Shown piece by piece: positions 1 through 9,008 of a stretch of 64,000 nt of DNA. The stretch comes from Streptomyces sp. NBC_01241. GTDB taxonomy: Bacteria > Actinomycetota > Actinomycetes > Streptomycetales > Streptomycetaceae. Made by a program: the position numbers and the translations under genes. The stretch spans positions 6,606,501-6,670,500 of the forward strand of contig NZ_CP108494.1 in assembly GCF_041435435.1 (NCBI RefSeq), in the 5' to 3' direction. The first letter of the stretch is position 1. Each line of letters opens with the position of its first letter. Below the pieces are notes generated by a model that had not been told where the DNA came from, did no database searches, and saw nothing but the letters and a program-made list of their open reading frames with translations.

Positions 1-980
1 GAGGCCGCGATTCGGGGACCGGCCTCGGGGACCGTCCCCGTCGGGCTCACGTGTTCCTCGGCGGGCATCCGAGTCCCCGGGGCCGCAGCGAGAGGGGGCC
101 GGTCCCCAGGGTGGTCGTCCTGCTCCCACGAGGGCTGAGTCCAAGGGGACGGCAGGGCGACAGAGGCGAGGGCCGCGGCATGCCGGCGAGCGGCCAGCTG
201 CTCCAGAAGCGCACGACGCTGGTCAGGATCGGTGCCGACCCCGGATCGTGAGAGGGCCGTTTCGAGCCGCCGTTCGATCCGGCGCCCGTGACGATTCGTG
301 CGATCCTTCTCCGGCATCTTGGCCAGCCGGGACGCGAGGGCTCCTGCCCGCTTCGTAGCGCGCTCCCTGGTGATCTGGGCGGCATCGCGGTTCCGCGTGG
401 CGACACCCAGGCGGGAGAGGAGACGTTCCCGCACTTCGCGCCCAAGCGTCGCCAGCAGCCCCTGCGAGGAGGCGTCCGGCTTGTGCAGTCGCAGCTCGAT
501 ACCCATGGCCAGATGCCAGAGCATGGCAGCCATGACCGGACCGACGATCGCTCGCACGGTGCCGCCGACCGGCCCTGATTCGGCGTACGCCGGGATGATC
601 TGCACCCCGGTGAGCACCCAGACCAGGATGCCCGGAACGCCAGGTGCGCCTTGATTGCGCAGGTTCTGGCGGGCCAGCAGAGCGTTCGCGAACAGGGCCA
701 GCTCGGCCGTGGAGAAGAAGGCAGCCCGTTGCACCGTGTCGGTCATGCCGAGGTAGTCAGCGGCGAAGAACCAGCTGGTCTCCGCGCTGTATGCCGTGCA
801 GCCCAGCGCCGCGAGGGCAGCGACCCAGACCGTGGGGGTGCCGGCGCGTGGGGCGCCTGACTGTGTCCGGTTGCGTCGGATCGACCATCCGGCCAGCACC
901 AGGGTGAGCAACCCGACAGCCGCGACCGCGTAGACGGGATCAATACCGAGGGGCAGAGACATGGCGACGGGGTGAGTCAT
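1..980 (-). CDS. Multi-pass membrane protein, plasmid-transfer type (partial, runs off left edge)
   Basis: The frame is open from an ATG at 980 to the window edge, 326 codons with no stop. Hydrophobic stretches lie near residues 15-33, 50-66, 83-103, 116-133 and 145-165, followed by a long Arg/Glu-rich cytosolic tail. This layout resembles the DUF2637/Spd-like membrane proteins of actinomycete plasmids and integrative elements, but I see no signature motif that proves membership. The ATG overlaps the stop of the WhiB-like gene (ATGA), so the two are translationally coupled. It is the last visible gene of the minus-strand module that begins near 3489. Its 3' end is not in the window. Confidence 0.75.
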   Translation of the reverse strand, partial: MTHPVAMSLPLGIDPVYAVAAVGLLTLVLAGWSIRRNRTQSGAPRAGTPTVWVAALAALGCTAYSAETSWFFAADYLGMTDTVQRAAFFSTAELALFANALLARQNLRNQGAPGVPGILVWVLTGVQIIPAYAESGPVGGTVRAIVGPVMAAMLWHLAMGIELRLHKPDASSQGLLATLGREVRERLLSRLGVATRNRDAAQITRERATKRAGALASRLAKMPEKDRTNRHGRRIERRLETALSRSGVGTDPDQRRALLEQLAARRHAAALASVALPSPWTQPSWEQDDHPGDRPPLAAAPGTRMPAEEHVSPTGTVPEAGPRIAA

Positions 981-1603
981 GCGGCCTTTCGGAGAGCAGC
1001 GATCAGGGAGTGGGTCTGAACCTGGCGGGGCACCTGCACCGGCGAGGTGGCGTCCTCGTCCTCGGCCGTTTCGTCGTCGGCCGGTTCTGTCTCGTCGTCC
1101 TGGTCCCAGTAGCGGTCACGGTCGGCGACAGCGTGGGCGGCGTTGCGCATCAGGTCACGCGCCCAGTCCAGGTCGAGCCGCAGTGTGAAGGCGAGGCGCT
1201 CGGGGTTCCAGCCGCGGGCGTACGCGTGGCGGGTGACGGCCTCGCGTTCGGCGTCGCTGAGGTGGATGTCGCGCCCTTCGAAGGCCGCCTTGACGCGGCT
1301 GTAGTCCAGGCGCTTGTTGACCTTGGCGTGCCAGGGGCGGCGCTCGTCCTCGGTGAGGCCGCCCCACATGCCGTGCCTGATCTCGTTGTCGAGGGCGTAG
1401 TCGAAGCACGCCTTCTTCACGGGGCACTGGCCGCAGATCGACTTGGCCTCGCCGATGGCCGTGCGGTCGCGGGCCGCGTGGAAGAACAGCGCGTCGATGA
1501 CCTTGGGCGGCATGTTGTGGCACAGGCCCCGGGCCTGCCAGCTGTGGTCGGCGATGCCACGGATGGTCGGGGCCGGGGAGTCGTTGGTGGTGATGTGGCG
1601 CAA
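977..1603 (-). CDS. WhiB-like [4Fe-4S] regulator with C-terminal extension
   Basis: With the TTG start at 1603 (purine-rich GGAGA a few bases upstream) the protein has 208 residues. Cys28, Cys57, Cys60 and Cys66 give the WhiB spacing C-x28-C-x2-C-x5-C, followed by the turn HGMWGG (about 77-82) and a basic region. In this family the cysteines hold an iron-sulfur cluster and the basic tail contacts DNA or sigma factor. The C-terminal half (about 100-208) is unusually long and very acidic near its end. The frame stays open upstream to 1948, but that part is Pro/Arg-rich and looks non-coding. Plasmid-borne WhiB copies of this kind often regulate transfer or host functions; the target here is unknown. 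Confidence 0.85.
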   Translation of the reverse strand: MRHITTNDSPAPTIRGIADHSWQARGLCHNMPPKVIDALFFHAARDRTAIGEAKSICGQCPVKKACFDYALDNEIRHGMWGGLTEDERRPWHAKVNKRLDYSRVKAAFEGRDIHLSDAEREAVTRHAYARGWNPERLAFTLRLDLDWARDLMRNAAHAVADRDRYWDQDDETEPADDETAEDEDATSPVQVPRQVQTHSLIAALRKAA

Positions 1604-1748
1604 GGCAGTCTCCGGAAGTCGCCTCGGGGGGTGCGGGTCGTCGGCACCGAAGGTGGGTGGGGTGCGGCGGGGCGCTGCGAGGCGGGCGCGGGGTACGGCG
1701 TGGTGCCGTACCGGAGGCGGAACGTTTCTTTGGAGCAGCGGGCTGCGG

Positions 1749-2438
1749 TCAGGCGGCAGTCGCCGGGGCCTGGGCAGCCAGGGCGCGATCGACGCGACTG
1801 GGGTGGGCGGTGGCGAGCGGTGCATTGCCCCGGGCAGCGCCGTCGAGGGTGATGCGCCGGCGGCGGCAGGGCTCACCCTCGACGGCGTGGCACCACTCGC
1901 ACGGCACGCTGAGCACGTCGGGGCCTCCGGCGGCGATGGCGGCTTCACGGGCGGCGCGGGCCGGGCGATAGGGGGCCAGTTCGGCGCGGACGGCGGCCGG
2001 GATGTAGGAGCCGACGGCGGCCAGCTGGTCCTTCAGCCCCGGCCGGTGCCGCCCGGCGATGAGTTCGCGGTGCGCCGAGGGGGCGGCCTGCCCCGTAGCC
2101 ACGGCATCCCGCGCCGCCAGCAGCTCCGCCCGCCAGGCGTGCGGATTGTCCGGGTCGGCCAACGGGGTCGGGTCGGTGTGCCGGGCCAGACGTTCGCGGC
2201 GGTGTGCCTGCCATTCGCGGGCTACATCGGCCGGCAGGATCGGATACGGCGAGCTGACAATTCGCTTGCGGACGGCCTCGCGGATGTCCCAGCCCTGAGC
2301 GGTGGTCATCGGGACGTCGCCAAGCAGCTCGTGCCACATGCCGAGCTGGTCGCGGGCCTCGCCCGCGTCGGTGCGGATCGTGCGCGGGTCCAGGCGGCCG
2401 ACGTAGGTGAGTACGGCAGCAACTTCACGTTGATTCAA
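1749..2438 (-). CDS. Zinc-finger protein of the replication/transfer module
   Basis: Starting at TTG 2438, seven bases after the upstream stop and with GGAG of that stop region serving as ribosome site, the protein has 229 residues. The N-terminal half is predicted helical (NQREVAAVLTYVG onward). Near residues 180-195 is a CEWCHAVEGEPC motif, a CxxC-x7-C arrangement as in small zinc-binding domains of Streptomyces plasmid proteins. It sits between the winged-helix gene and the WhiB-like gene, in the same operon. Function is not known; a role as replication or regulatory accessory is inferred from position only. Confidence 0.7.
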   Translation of the reverse strand: MNQREVAAVLTYVGRLDPRTIRTDAGEARDQLGMWHELLGDVPMTTAQGWDIREAVRKRIVSSPYPILPADVAREWQAHRRERLARHTDPTPLADPDNPHAWRAELLAARDAVATGQAAPSAHRELIAGRHRPGLKDQLAAVGSYIPAAVRAELAPYRPARAAREAAIAAGGPDVLSVPCEWCHAVEGEPCRRRRITLDGAARGNAPLATAHPSRVDRALAAQAPATAA

Positions 2439-2443
2439 GGCAG

Positions 2444-3370
2444 TTACTCCGTTCCAGTCGGTTCGTCGACGGCGGCGAGCAGGGCGGCCATGTGCGCCTC
2501 GGCGCGGGTCATGCCGGCCTGCGGCGCGGAAGAGCCGCCGGGCAGGGCGTAGAGGTTCGGGCGCTGGGGTGTGGGGCTGTGCTCGCGGGCGACCCAGGAC
2601 TGCCAGTCGGAAGCCCAGGCGACGGCGGAGCGAGCGCTCCAGGCGGCTCGGTGGTGTCGCCACTTCGCGTCGGCGGCCTGGAGGCCCTGCTCGCCAAGGC
2701 GTGCGAGGTGTCCCTGCTGCTGGGCCCAGGACAGGCTTGCGTCGTCGACCTGCCAGTCCGCGGCGGAGGTGAGACCGGCAGCACTGCTGCTGCTGTACCT
2801 ACGGTTCACCTTCGGTTCACTACTACAGTTCTGGGGGTCAGTTTCTGACCCGGAGGGGGGTCGTTTTCTGACCCGGGGAGGGGTCAGATTCTGACGAGGG
2901 GGTGCAGATTTCGACCCGGTCAGATTCTGACGAGGGGGGCCCGATTCAGACCCTGCCTTGCGGCAGATGCGGTGCTTGCGCAGCCGCTCCTCGTCCAGGT
3001 CGTCCAGGTCGGGAGCGGGGTCGGTGTCCGCCAGCGGTTCGACGTCCTCGACGCGCAGCTCAGCGTCGACCTCCTGGGCAGCCGCCACCTTCGCGAGCCA
3101 GGCAGCGGGGCGCGGCATGCGGTACACCGTGCTGTGCTGGGGGCCCTCGAAGTCGGCACATATCTCCAGGTCGCCGCCCGCGATCAGTGAGGTCAGGGCG
3201 CCGCGCACGGCGTTACGGCTGGCGTGCGTCCGCTCCATCAGCTCGGTGAGGCCCGCATAGGCGACGCACTGCTCGTCGGGGATCCGGTCGGCGATCGACA
3301 GGAGGACCAAGCGGGCCGTGCCACGGCTGGCACTGCTCTCCCAGGCCCACTTACGTGCCTGCCCGCTCAT
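2444..3370 (-). CDS. Winged-helix replication-initiator-like protein
   Basis: The 308-residue protein begins with a helical region (ARKWAWESSASRGTARLVLLS) and a winged-helix DNA-binding fold to about residue 95 (TELMERTHASRNAVRGAL, then a wing with STVYRMP). A linker of short repeated peptides (about 140-180) follows, and then a second helical domain. HTH proteins of this build, with repeats in the linker, are common on actinomycete plasmids and ICEs and are usually regarded as replication or partition factors. The linker DNA carries palindromic iteron-like repeats (2837-2931). The ATG overlaps the stop of a 40-codon leader ORF (ATGA). Initiator function is inferred, not shown. Confidence 0.75.
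   Translation of the reverse strand: MSGQARKWAWESSASRGTARLVLLSIADRIPDEQCVAYAGLTELMERTHASRNAVRGALTSLIAGGDLEICADFEGPQHSTVYRMPRPAAWLAKVAAAQEVDAELRVEDVEPLADTDPAPDLDDLDEERLRKHRICRKAGSESGPPRQNLTGSKSAPPRQNLTPPRVRKRPPSGSETDPQNCSSEPKVNRRYSSSSAAGLTSAADWQVDDASLSWAQQQGHLARLGEQGLQAADAKWRHHRAAWSARSAVAWASDWQSWVAREHSPTPQRPNLYALPGGSSAPQAGMTRAEAHMAALLAAVDEPTGTE
2837..2931. repeat. Five iteron-like palindromes GTCAGANTCTGAC inside the HTH gene
   Basis: Copies start at 2837 (GTCAGTTTCTGAC), 2860 (GTCGTTTTCTGAC), 2883 (GTCAGATTCTGAC), about 2902 (GTGCAGATTTCGAC) and 2919 (GTCAGATTCTGAC). Starts are 23, 23, 19 and 17 bases apart. Copies 3 and 5 are perfect 13-base palindromes about a central base. They encode the repeated PPRQNLT/GSKS-type linker of the winged-helix protein, so they may be binding sites embedded in the gene (replication origin or autoregulation), or only a repeated linker. 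Confidence 0.6.
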
Positions 3371-3489
3371 CGGGACACCGCCTTCACGAGGCGCGTGAGC
3401 ATGGGTGTCGACGACGCGGGAGACAGGTGAGCGGGGGCGGCTGCCGCGCAGGCCGGGAGCACCGGCCTTTTGCGCAGGGCAGGCGGCAT
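3367..3489 (-). CDS. 40-residue leader ORF upstream of the winged-helix gene
   Basis: A strong ribosome site GGAGGAGAG lies about 7 bases before ATG 3489. The frame encodes 40 residues, Ala/Pro-rich with a basic end (TRLVKAVSR). Its TGA overlaps the ATG of the winged-helix gene (ATGA), so translation of the two is probably coupled. It may be a leader peptide or a small accessory protein; no family is recognisable. The window extends the frame upstream to 3627, but the SD placement favours 3489. Confidence 0.5.
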   Translation of the reverse strand: MPPALRKRPVLPACAAAAPAHLSPASSTPMLTRLVKAVSR

Positions 3490-4484
3490 GTAAGACTCTC
3501 CTCCGTAGTGAAAGCCGCGCCGGGGTGCCCGTAGGAAAGGTCCGGTGCGGTAAAGGTGGGTAATCTCCGCCCTTGCCGGGGCGGGAGTGCCGTCAGGCGG
3601 CCGGCGTCCGGGAGTTAGTGGCTCCATGGGCGCCGTCGCTGTTTTCGGGGCTATGCAGCCCTGCTGGATCGCGCGTTCCGCATATGGCTCCTTATGCCGT
3701 CTTCTGCTGGGCGGGGTGCCCGGCGGGGGACGACGAACATATGCAGGCTGTGGCGCAAGATCCAGACCTTGCTAAAGGACTCTCTACAAGTCGTGTGGGA
3801 GGGCGTCGGCACCTGCGCCTGCGGGTGGGCCGGCCGGCCGGGACGCGGACAGCGCCATGATTGCCGCGACGGACTCGGAGATGAGCATCGCAGCGCCCCG
3901 TCGCGTCTCATGCGACCACGGTTTGTTGGACCAACCAGCCAAGGCTCACCGGGGCGTCATCGGTGATCCTTTGCCCGATTCGCCGGGATAGATCGCTCCG
4001 GCGGCCGGAGGCTCAGGAGATGCGCTGGTGGCTGCCCGGGCACATGCGCACGAACCCGCGACACGGGCCAGGCTCGGCCCTTAACCCCTGTACTGGTAGC
4101 GGAGAGTCACCGTGTGATCGGTGGTCGATGTCGCGCGTAGGGCTCGGTACGGGCCGCCCCCTGGCGTCGAGGAGCACCGTTGCCGCGGTTGCCCCGAACG
4201 TCGAGAGCGCGCCATTGTGTCCGAATTGCGGCGGGCGCCTGATACCTTCCGCGACAGAAAGACGATGTGGGTGAGGCGTTTCCACGGTCACCTCCGCGCT
4301 TTCCGGTCGAAGATCAAATCCTGGTGTGCCAGACGTGACGTATGTCGCTAGGGAAATGTGGCTCGCGCCACGTCGCCCGGAGCATTCCTGCCGGTAGAAA
4401 CGGACAGGCCGACCCGAAATGGGCGGTGCGTGCCACGCGGAAACGTGCTGGTGAGGAAGAACTTTCCATACGCGGGATCGCGCC
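3490..4484. other. Intergenic region between divergent modules, with a degenerate zinc-ribbon ORF
   Basis: About 1 kb separates the minus-strand replication/transfer module from the plus-strand XRE operon. It should hold the promoter of the 3489 leader. Base composition is less GC-rich than the flanks and no frame looks like a maintained gene. The only suggestive piece is ATG 4128 to TGA 4274 (48 codons), which ends with CPNCGGRLIPSATERRC and resembles the start of the small Cys-rich proteins seen in actinomycetes, but the later cysteines are missing. I treat it as a remnant. Confidence 0.4.
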
Positions 4485-4513
4485 GTCAACTGGTGTTTAT
4501 GGCGAGGTAGTGT
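4485..4513 (+). promoter_or_regulatory. Possible sigma-70-type promoter for the XRE operon
   Basis: A TAGTGT hexamer (TANNNT) at 4508-4513 lies 17 bases after GTCAAC at 4485-4490. The -35 match is weak. The -10 sits 10 bases before GTG 4524, the spacing expected for a leaderless transcript, which is frequent in Streptomyces. Confidence 0.35.
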
Positions 4514-4523
4514 GGTGGGTGAA

Positions 4524-4994
4524 GTGACGACGAAGTCCACCCAGAAAAGGATCATGGAAGAGTCGACCGAAGGCCAGGTGACCCCCCAGGGGCTCATGGA
4601 CCGCCTAAACCGCCTGTTCGATACGGTGCACCCGCCCGATCGCGGCCCCTTCAGCAACGCCGAAGTGGCCGAGCTGATGGAAAAGCGAGGGCTGGGCAAG
4701 CTGTCCGCGCAGTACCTGTGGCTCCTGCGGACCGGGCAGCGCGATAACCCGACGAAGCGTCATCTCGAAGCGCTCGCAGGGTTTTTCGGGGTGGATCCCG
4801 CTTATTGGTTCGATGATGCCGTCGCCGAAAAGACAGTGCAGGAGCTGGAGTTGCTCGCACTGCTTCGTGACGCGAAGATCAAGAACGTTCTTCTTCGCCT
4901 ATCCGACGTCTCCGCGGACGGAAAGGACGCCGTCCTGGGGATCGTCGAGAGCGTACGAAAATCCGAGGGGTTGCCACCCTCAACTGGCGCGTGA
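4524..4994 (+). CDS. XRE-type transcriptional regulator
   Basis: The protein has 156 residues from GTG 4524; GTG 4512 is possible, but it overlaps a likely -10 box. A helix-turn-helix occupies about residues 15-85: FSNAEVAELMEKRGLGKLS, then QYLWLLRTGQRDNPTKRHLEALAGFFGV, the pattern of SinR/XRE repressors. The C-terminal helical part may dimerise. It is first in a run with an ImmA/IrrE-type metallopeptidase (36 bases downstream), a MAB_1171c-type membrane protein and an amidase. In XRE-ImmA pairs the peptidase usually cleaves or controls the repressor, so this pair may sense stress or a peptide. Confidence 0.85.
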   Translation: MTTKSTQKRIMEESTEGQVTPQGLMDRLNRLFDTVHPPDRGPFSNAEVAELMEKRGLGKLSAQYLWLLRTGQRDNPTKRHLEALAGFFGVDPAYWFDDAVAEKTVQELELLALLRDAKIKNVLLRLSDVSADGKDAVLGIVESVRKSEGLPPSTGA

Positions 4995-5030
4995 ATCGGC
5001 CTTAGTTCAGTAAGTGATCAAGGAAAATCA

Positions 5031-5543
5031 ATGTGGTCTGTACGCAGGCTGCGCCGGCCTGACCTCTTGGCCGAGCTGCGGCTCCCGCACGTCACCAATA
5101 TCCGCGATCTCAGCGACGAGGTCTCACGCCGCACGGGACGGAATGTGGTCCTAGAGCCCCGTGAGCAGGCACCCTCCGTGTGCGGAGCATGCGCCGTCAC
5201 GGAGAGTGCCTTCTACGTGTACTACGACCCGCGGACCAGCTGTCTGCACCAGGACCACATCATCGCCCACGAGTTCAGCCACCTGCTGCTCGGCCATCAC
5301 AGAAACCGCCCGGCGTCCGCGCTCTCCTCGACGATCTTCACCAGCGTCGGTTCGGCCACCGTGGAGATGATGTTGGGGCGCACGAAGTACGACGAGGACG
5401 AGGAGCGGGACACCGAGCTTCTCGCCTCGCTGCTCCAGCGCCGGATCATCGACCGGTGGCTGCGCAGCGACGAGTCCTCCGGGGACGAAGTCCAGGACCG
5501 GGTCACGCACACGCTCCTGCGCCGACGGGAGGCCCGGCCGTGA
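5031..5543 (+). CDS. ImmA/IrrE-family zinc metallopeptidase
   Basis: This 170-residue protein carries the HExxH zinc signature as HEFSH at residues 80-84, preceded by the hydrophobic strand DHIIA, as in the ImmA/IrrE (DUF955) family. Ribosome site AAGGA lies 6-9 bases before ATG 5031. The family partners XRE repressors and inactivates them by proteolysis, for example ImmA with ImmR of ICEBs1. The stop overlaps the GTG of the next gene (GTGA). Substrate is inferred to be the adjacent XRE protein. Confidence 0.85.
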   Translation: MWSVRRLRRPDLLAELRLPHVTNIRDLSDEVSRRTGRNVVLEPREQAPSVCGACAVTESAFYVYYDPRTSCLHQDHIIAHEFSHLLLGHHRNRPASALSSTIFTSVGSATVEMMLGRTKYDEDEERDTELLASLLQRRIIDRWLRSDESSGDEVQDRVTHTLLRRREARP

Positions 5544-6748
5544 AGGACTTGCTCCATCCGATCAGCCTCGTTGTCGCCACGCTCGGCTTCCTCTGCCTCC
5601 TGAGGGACGTGCCGACCCGCCGCCGTGATCCCGCCTCCACCGCGCTGGCCGCCGTCTTCCTGCTGTCAGGGCTGTCGTTCCTGTTCTCCATCACACCGAT
5701 GTGGAACTACCTCGACCGCGTGCTCGGCACCGTCAACCTTTCCGTACCCCTCGCGCAGGGGTGCGTAGTCGCGCTCCTCGCCTGTCAGCAGGTGGTTCTC
5801 ACCTACTGGGGGTCTCCGCCCGAAGTCGCCCGCCGGCGCAGTCGCCGGTGGCTCGGGGCCGGCTTCGCTGTGATCGCCGGGCTGCTGGTGCTGTTCGCTC
5901 TGCTGACGCCCAGCGCGCCGCGTCCGATCGACTTCACGCTGTACTACGCGCACGACGACTGGTACGCCGCGTACCTCACCCTGTACGTCACGGCCTACAC
6001 CATCGGAGAACTGTTCCTCGCCCGCGCCTGCTGGCGCCTGGCCCGCCGAAGCACCCGCGGGTCCGTCCGCTATGGCCTGCGCATCGTCGCCCTCGGCGCT
6101 ACCGTCACCCTCGGATACAGCGCGGTCCGCATCGGCAACGTGATCGCCGGCGCCTTCGACGCCTCCCTCGCAGATTGGGAGGGCTTCGCATGGACCTGTG
6201 GCGATGTCGGCGCCATGCTCACGCTCATCGGCTGGATCGTGCCCACCATCAGCGACCAGGCCCAGAGCGTCCAGTACCGGATCAAGCAGTACCGCAGCTA
6301 CTACGGCCTGCGCCCCCTTTGGCTGGCGTTCTACAGCGAAGCGCCCGAGATCGAGCTGCCGATCGACCGAGTCGGCCCAGCCCAGAGGCGTCGCTTCCGC
6401 CGCATCGCGATCCGGCTCTACCGCCGAGCAGTCGAAATTCATGACGGCCGGTTCGTGATCCGCCAGTACCTCGATGCCACGGTCCGCGAGACCAGCGAAG
6501 CCCACCACCAGGCCCGAGGGCTTCACGGCCAGGAGCTATCTGCAGCTGTCACAGCTGACCAGATCATCGCCGGAATCGCCGCCCGGGCCGAAGGCGCCCG
6601 CCCGGCGCCCGACCAGCTCACCGAATTCGCCGACTCGGAACGCGAAACCAGCCGACCCATGGACGACATCGAGGCCCTCCTCGACGTCGCTCGCCACCTG
6701 CCCCGCCAGCCCGCACGAGCCCCCCACCTTGAGCGAGTCTCCGCATGA
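5540..6748 (+). CDS. MAB_1171c-type multi-pass membrane protein
   Basis: The GTG start at 5540 overlaps the peptidase stop. The 402-residue protein has about seven hydrophobic segments in its first 240 residues (starting ISLVVATLGFLCLL), then a soluble helical tail with the conserved-looking PLWLAFYSEAPEI and RFRRIAIRLYRRAVEI blocks. Actinobacterial genomes carry many such proteins next to XRE/ImmA pairs, where they are annotated as putative transporters of the MAB_1171c family; no transport activity is established. The stop overlaps the amidase ATG (ATGA). Confidence 0.75.
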   Translation: MKDLLHPISLVVATLGFLCLLRDVPTRRRDPASTALAAVFLLSGLSFLFSITPMWNYLDRVLGTVNLSVPLAQGCVVALLACQQVVLTYWGSPPEVARRRSRRWLGAGFAVIAGLLVLFALLTPSAPRPIDFTLYYAHDDWYAAYLTLYVTAYTIGELFLARACWRLARRSTRGSVRYGLRIVALGATVTLGYSAVRIGNVIAGAFDASLADWEGFAWTCGDVGAMLTLIGWIVPTISDQAQSVQYRIKQYRSYYGLRPLWLAFYSEAPEIELPIDRVGPAQRRRFRRIAIRLYRRAVEIHDGRFVIRQYLDATVRETSEAHHQARGLHGQELSAAVTADQIIAGIAARAEGARPAPDQLTEFADSERETSRPMDDIEALLDVARHLPRQPARAPHLERVSA

Positions 6749-8154
6749 CGACCGACCTCACCCACCAGCCCGCCCACATCCAGCTCCAGGCCCTGGACCG
6801 CCGCGAGATCTCCAGCCGCGAGCTGCTCGACCTCCACCTCGCCCGGATCGACGCCAGCCACGTGAACGCGGTCGTCACCCGTGACGACGGCGCGGCCCGG
6901 ACCGCCGCACGAGCAGCGGACGAACGCCGCGCCCGCAACGAAAGTAGGGGAACCTTCGACGGCCTTCCCCTCACGATCAAGGACAGTTTCGAGACGGCCG
7001 GCCTGCGCACCACCAGCGGCGCCGAGGACCTGGCGGGTCACGTACCCGCACGGGACGCCGATGCGGTCGCCCGACTACGCCATCAAGGCGCCGTGATCAT
7101 GGGTAAGACGAATACGCCGGCGTACTGCCAGGACCTGCACACCGACAACAGCCTGTTCGGCCGAACGCTCAACCCCCACGATCCTGAACGCACCGCCGGC
7201 GGCTCCTCCGGCGGCCCCGCCGCCGCAGTCGCCGCCCACCTGACTCCCGCCGACCTCGGCAGCGACCTCGCCGGCTCACTTAGGCTTCCGGCCCACTACT
7301 GCGGCGTCTACGGCCTGCGCCCCACGCATGGACTCGTCCCGGCTCGCGGCCACATCCCCCGCCCGCCGGGATGGATCACCAGCAGCGACATGGTCACCCC
7401 GGGCCCCCTGGCACGCCACCCCCGCGACCTCGGCCTGCTCCTCGACGCGCTGACGACACCGTCACCCGCCGAGAACAGCCCCTGGCTCGTGAAGCTGCCC
7501 ACGGCGCGCCGAGATGTCGGCCAGCTCCGTGTAGCGGTGTGGGCCGAGGACGCGAGCTGCCCCGTCGACCGTGAAACTGCCGATGCTCTCGCCGCCGTCG
7601 AGCAGGCACTGGCCGCCTCGGGCATGAACGTCGGCCGCACCGCAGGACCGGTCGGCTTCGCTGGCTCTCTCCGCCTTTTCGAGCAGCTCCTCCACGCCAC
7701 CGCGACGGCCGCCACCGACGATGAGACTGGCGCGGCTGAACTCGCGGCGGCGCGTGACCTGCAGGAAGATGACGCGAGCCCACGGGCCATCTTCCTCCGC
7801 CACCGGACACAGCCACATCGCTCCTGGCTCCGCGCTAACGAGGAGCGCCTCCGGCTTCGAGAAACGTGGCAGCGGTTCTTCGCCGACACCGAGCACGATG
7901 TACTCATCACCCCCGCTGCTCCCACTGCGGCGATCCCGGCCGGCACTCGCGCTCTCACGGTCGACGGTGTCGAGCGGAGCTTCTTCGACCAGACCGGCTG
8001 GGCCAACCTCACCAGCCACGTTGGTCTGCCCAGTCTGGTCATGCCTGTTGCGCGAAACGCGGACGGCCTCCCGATCGGCGTGCAGCTCGTGGGACCGACC
8101 TACTCGGACCGGAGCTTGCTCGCTATGGCCGAATTCCTGGCGTCGCTTCTCTGA
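6745..8154 (+). CDS. Amidase-signature family hydrolase
   Basis: The 469-residue protein has the Ser-cisSer-Lys triad of amidase-signature enzymes: Lys79 in LTIKDSF, Ser154 in GGSSGG, and nucleophile Ser178 in the block GSDLAGSLRLPA. Length fits the family (about 450-500). These enzymes hydrolyse amides such as acylamides or peptide amides, and the substrate cannot be read from sequence. It is last of the four-gene XRE operon, with its ATG overlapping the membrane-protein stop. The loop GSDLAG replaces the usual GSDTGG. Confidence 0.9.
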   Translation: MTTDLTHQPAHIQLQALDRREISSRELLDLHLARIDASHVNAVVTRDDGAARTAARAADERRARNESRGTFDGLPLTIKDSFETAGLRTTSGAEDLAGHVPARDADAVARLRHQGAVIMGKTNTPAYCQDLHTDNSLFGRTLNPHDPERTAGGSSGGPAAAVAAHLTPADLGSDLAGSLRLPAHYCGVYGLRPTHGLVPARGHIPRPPGWITSSDMVTPGPLARHPRDLGLLLDALTTPSPAENSPWLVKLPTARRDVGQLRVAVWAEDASCPVDRETADALAAVEQALAASGMNVGRTAGPVGFAGSLRLFEQLLHATATAATDDETGAAELAAARDLQEDDASPRAIFLRHRTQPHRSWLRANEERLRLRETWQRFFADTEHDVLITPAAPTAAIPAGTRALTVDGVERSFFDQTGWANLTSHVGLPSLVMPVARNADGLPIGVQLVGPTYSDRSLLAMAEFLASLL

Positions 8155-9008
8155 GGGATGGCCGAGGGAATCAGTCTTTGACGCCGTTGGCCAGCGGTAC
8201 GCGGATCGGCCAACGGAGGTGCAGCACGAGTTGCGCGCACACCGCTGCGACGACTGACGCTTCCCCATCGAAGCAGGTGTGCTCGGGGTAGTCGACCGCC
8301 CGGAGGTTCCACGGTCAGGGCTCGGCGTCTCACCGCAAACGACTCGTTAGCTAGGCCGCTGTCTGCTGAACGAATAGCCCCGGCACGTTGACGTAGTCGC
8401 TGGGTTCGCGTACATCGATCGGCATCGTGAGCCCGAGCAGCGGCGCCAAGTCTGCGAGGCGGGCATACGTGATCCCAGGGCGTGCACGTAGATCAGTTGA
8501 ACCGTCCCCTCCTTGGCGACTGAGCTTCGACGACCGATGTCGATCGGAGCTCGATCGACGGGGATGCCCTTTGCCGGTGTCCGAGCTGCTGAACCGACCC
8601 CCGACTTCGGATCGGGCGGCTTTACCGGCAGGACGAACGTGCGGTGGGGGATCCGTGCCAAAGGGGTAATGAGATGATCTTGCTCGATGAGTGATGAGCA
8701 GAATTCTGGTGTGCGGTGGGGCAGGGTGGCCCGGCTGCTTGAGCGTCGGCGGGAAGTTCGGCTCCAGCGGGGATCCAGCCTGTTGTCGCGGGACAGGGCA
8801 GCGGATCGAACCACTGAAGATCTACGCGGCGTGGGCCGGCGAGAACAGCCGTCGGCCCGCCGGAGGCTGTCCCTGGATGAGGCTGCCGAACGCGCCGCCG
8901 ACTACTTGGAAGGCCGGTAGGACACCCCCCTTGTTCTTCGCAGGACGGGGGATGAACGGTCCCCTGCTCAAGCAGAGGACTTTGCGGAAGCGGTCAGGAG
9001 TCGTAAGG
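8155..9008. other. Long gap without a maintained gene
   Basis: Frames here are short or Arg/Ser-rich and no ribosome site leads into one that looks like a protein. One stretch on the minus strand, ending at a TAG at 8351-8353, reads plausibly for about 45 codons (GITYARLADLAPLLGLTMP and, later, VREPSDYVNVPGLF) and may be the 3' end of a lost gene. I cannot assign it to a family. The rest holds nothing I can support. Confidence 0.4.

Noticed and set aside
8351..8530. Minus-strand coding remnant near 8.4 kb as a real gene
   Set aside because: Only about 45 plausible codons, no start or ribosome site, and no family.
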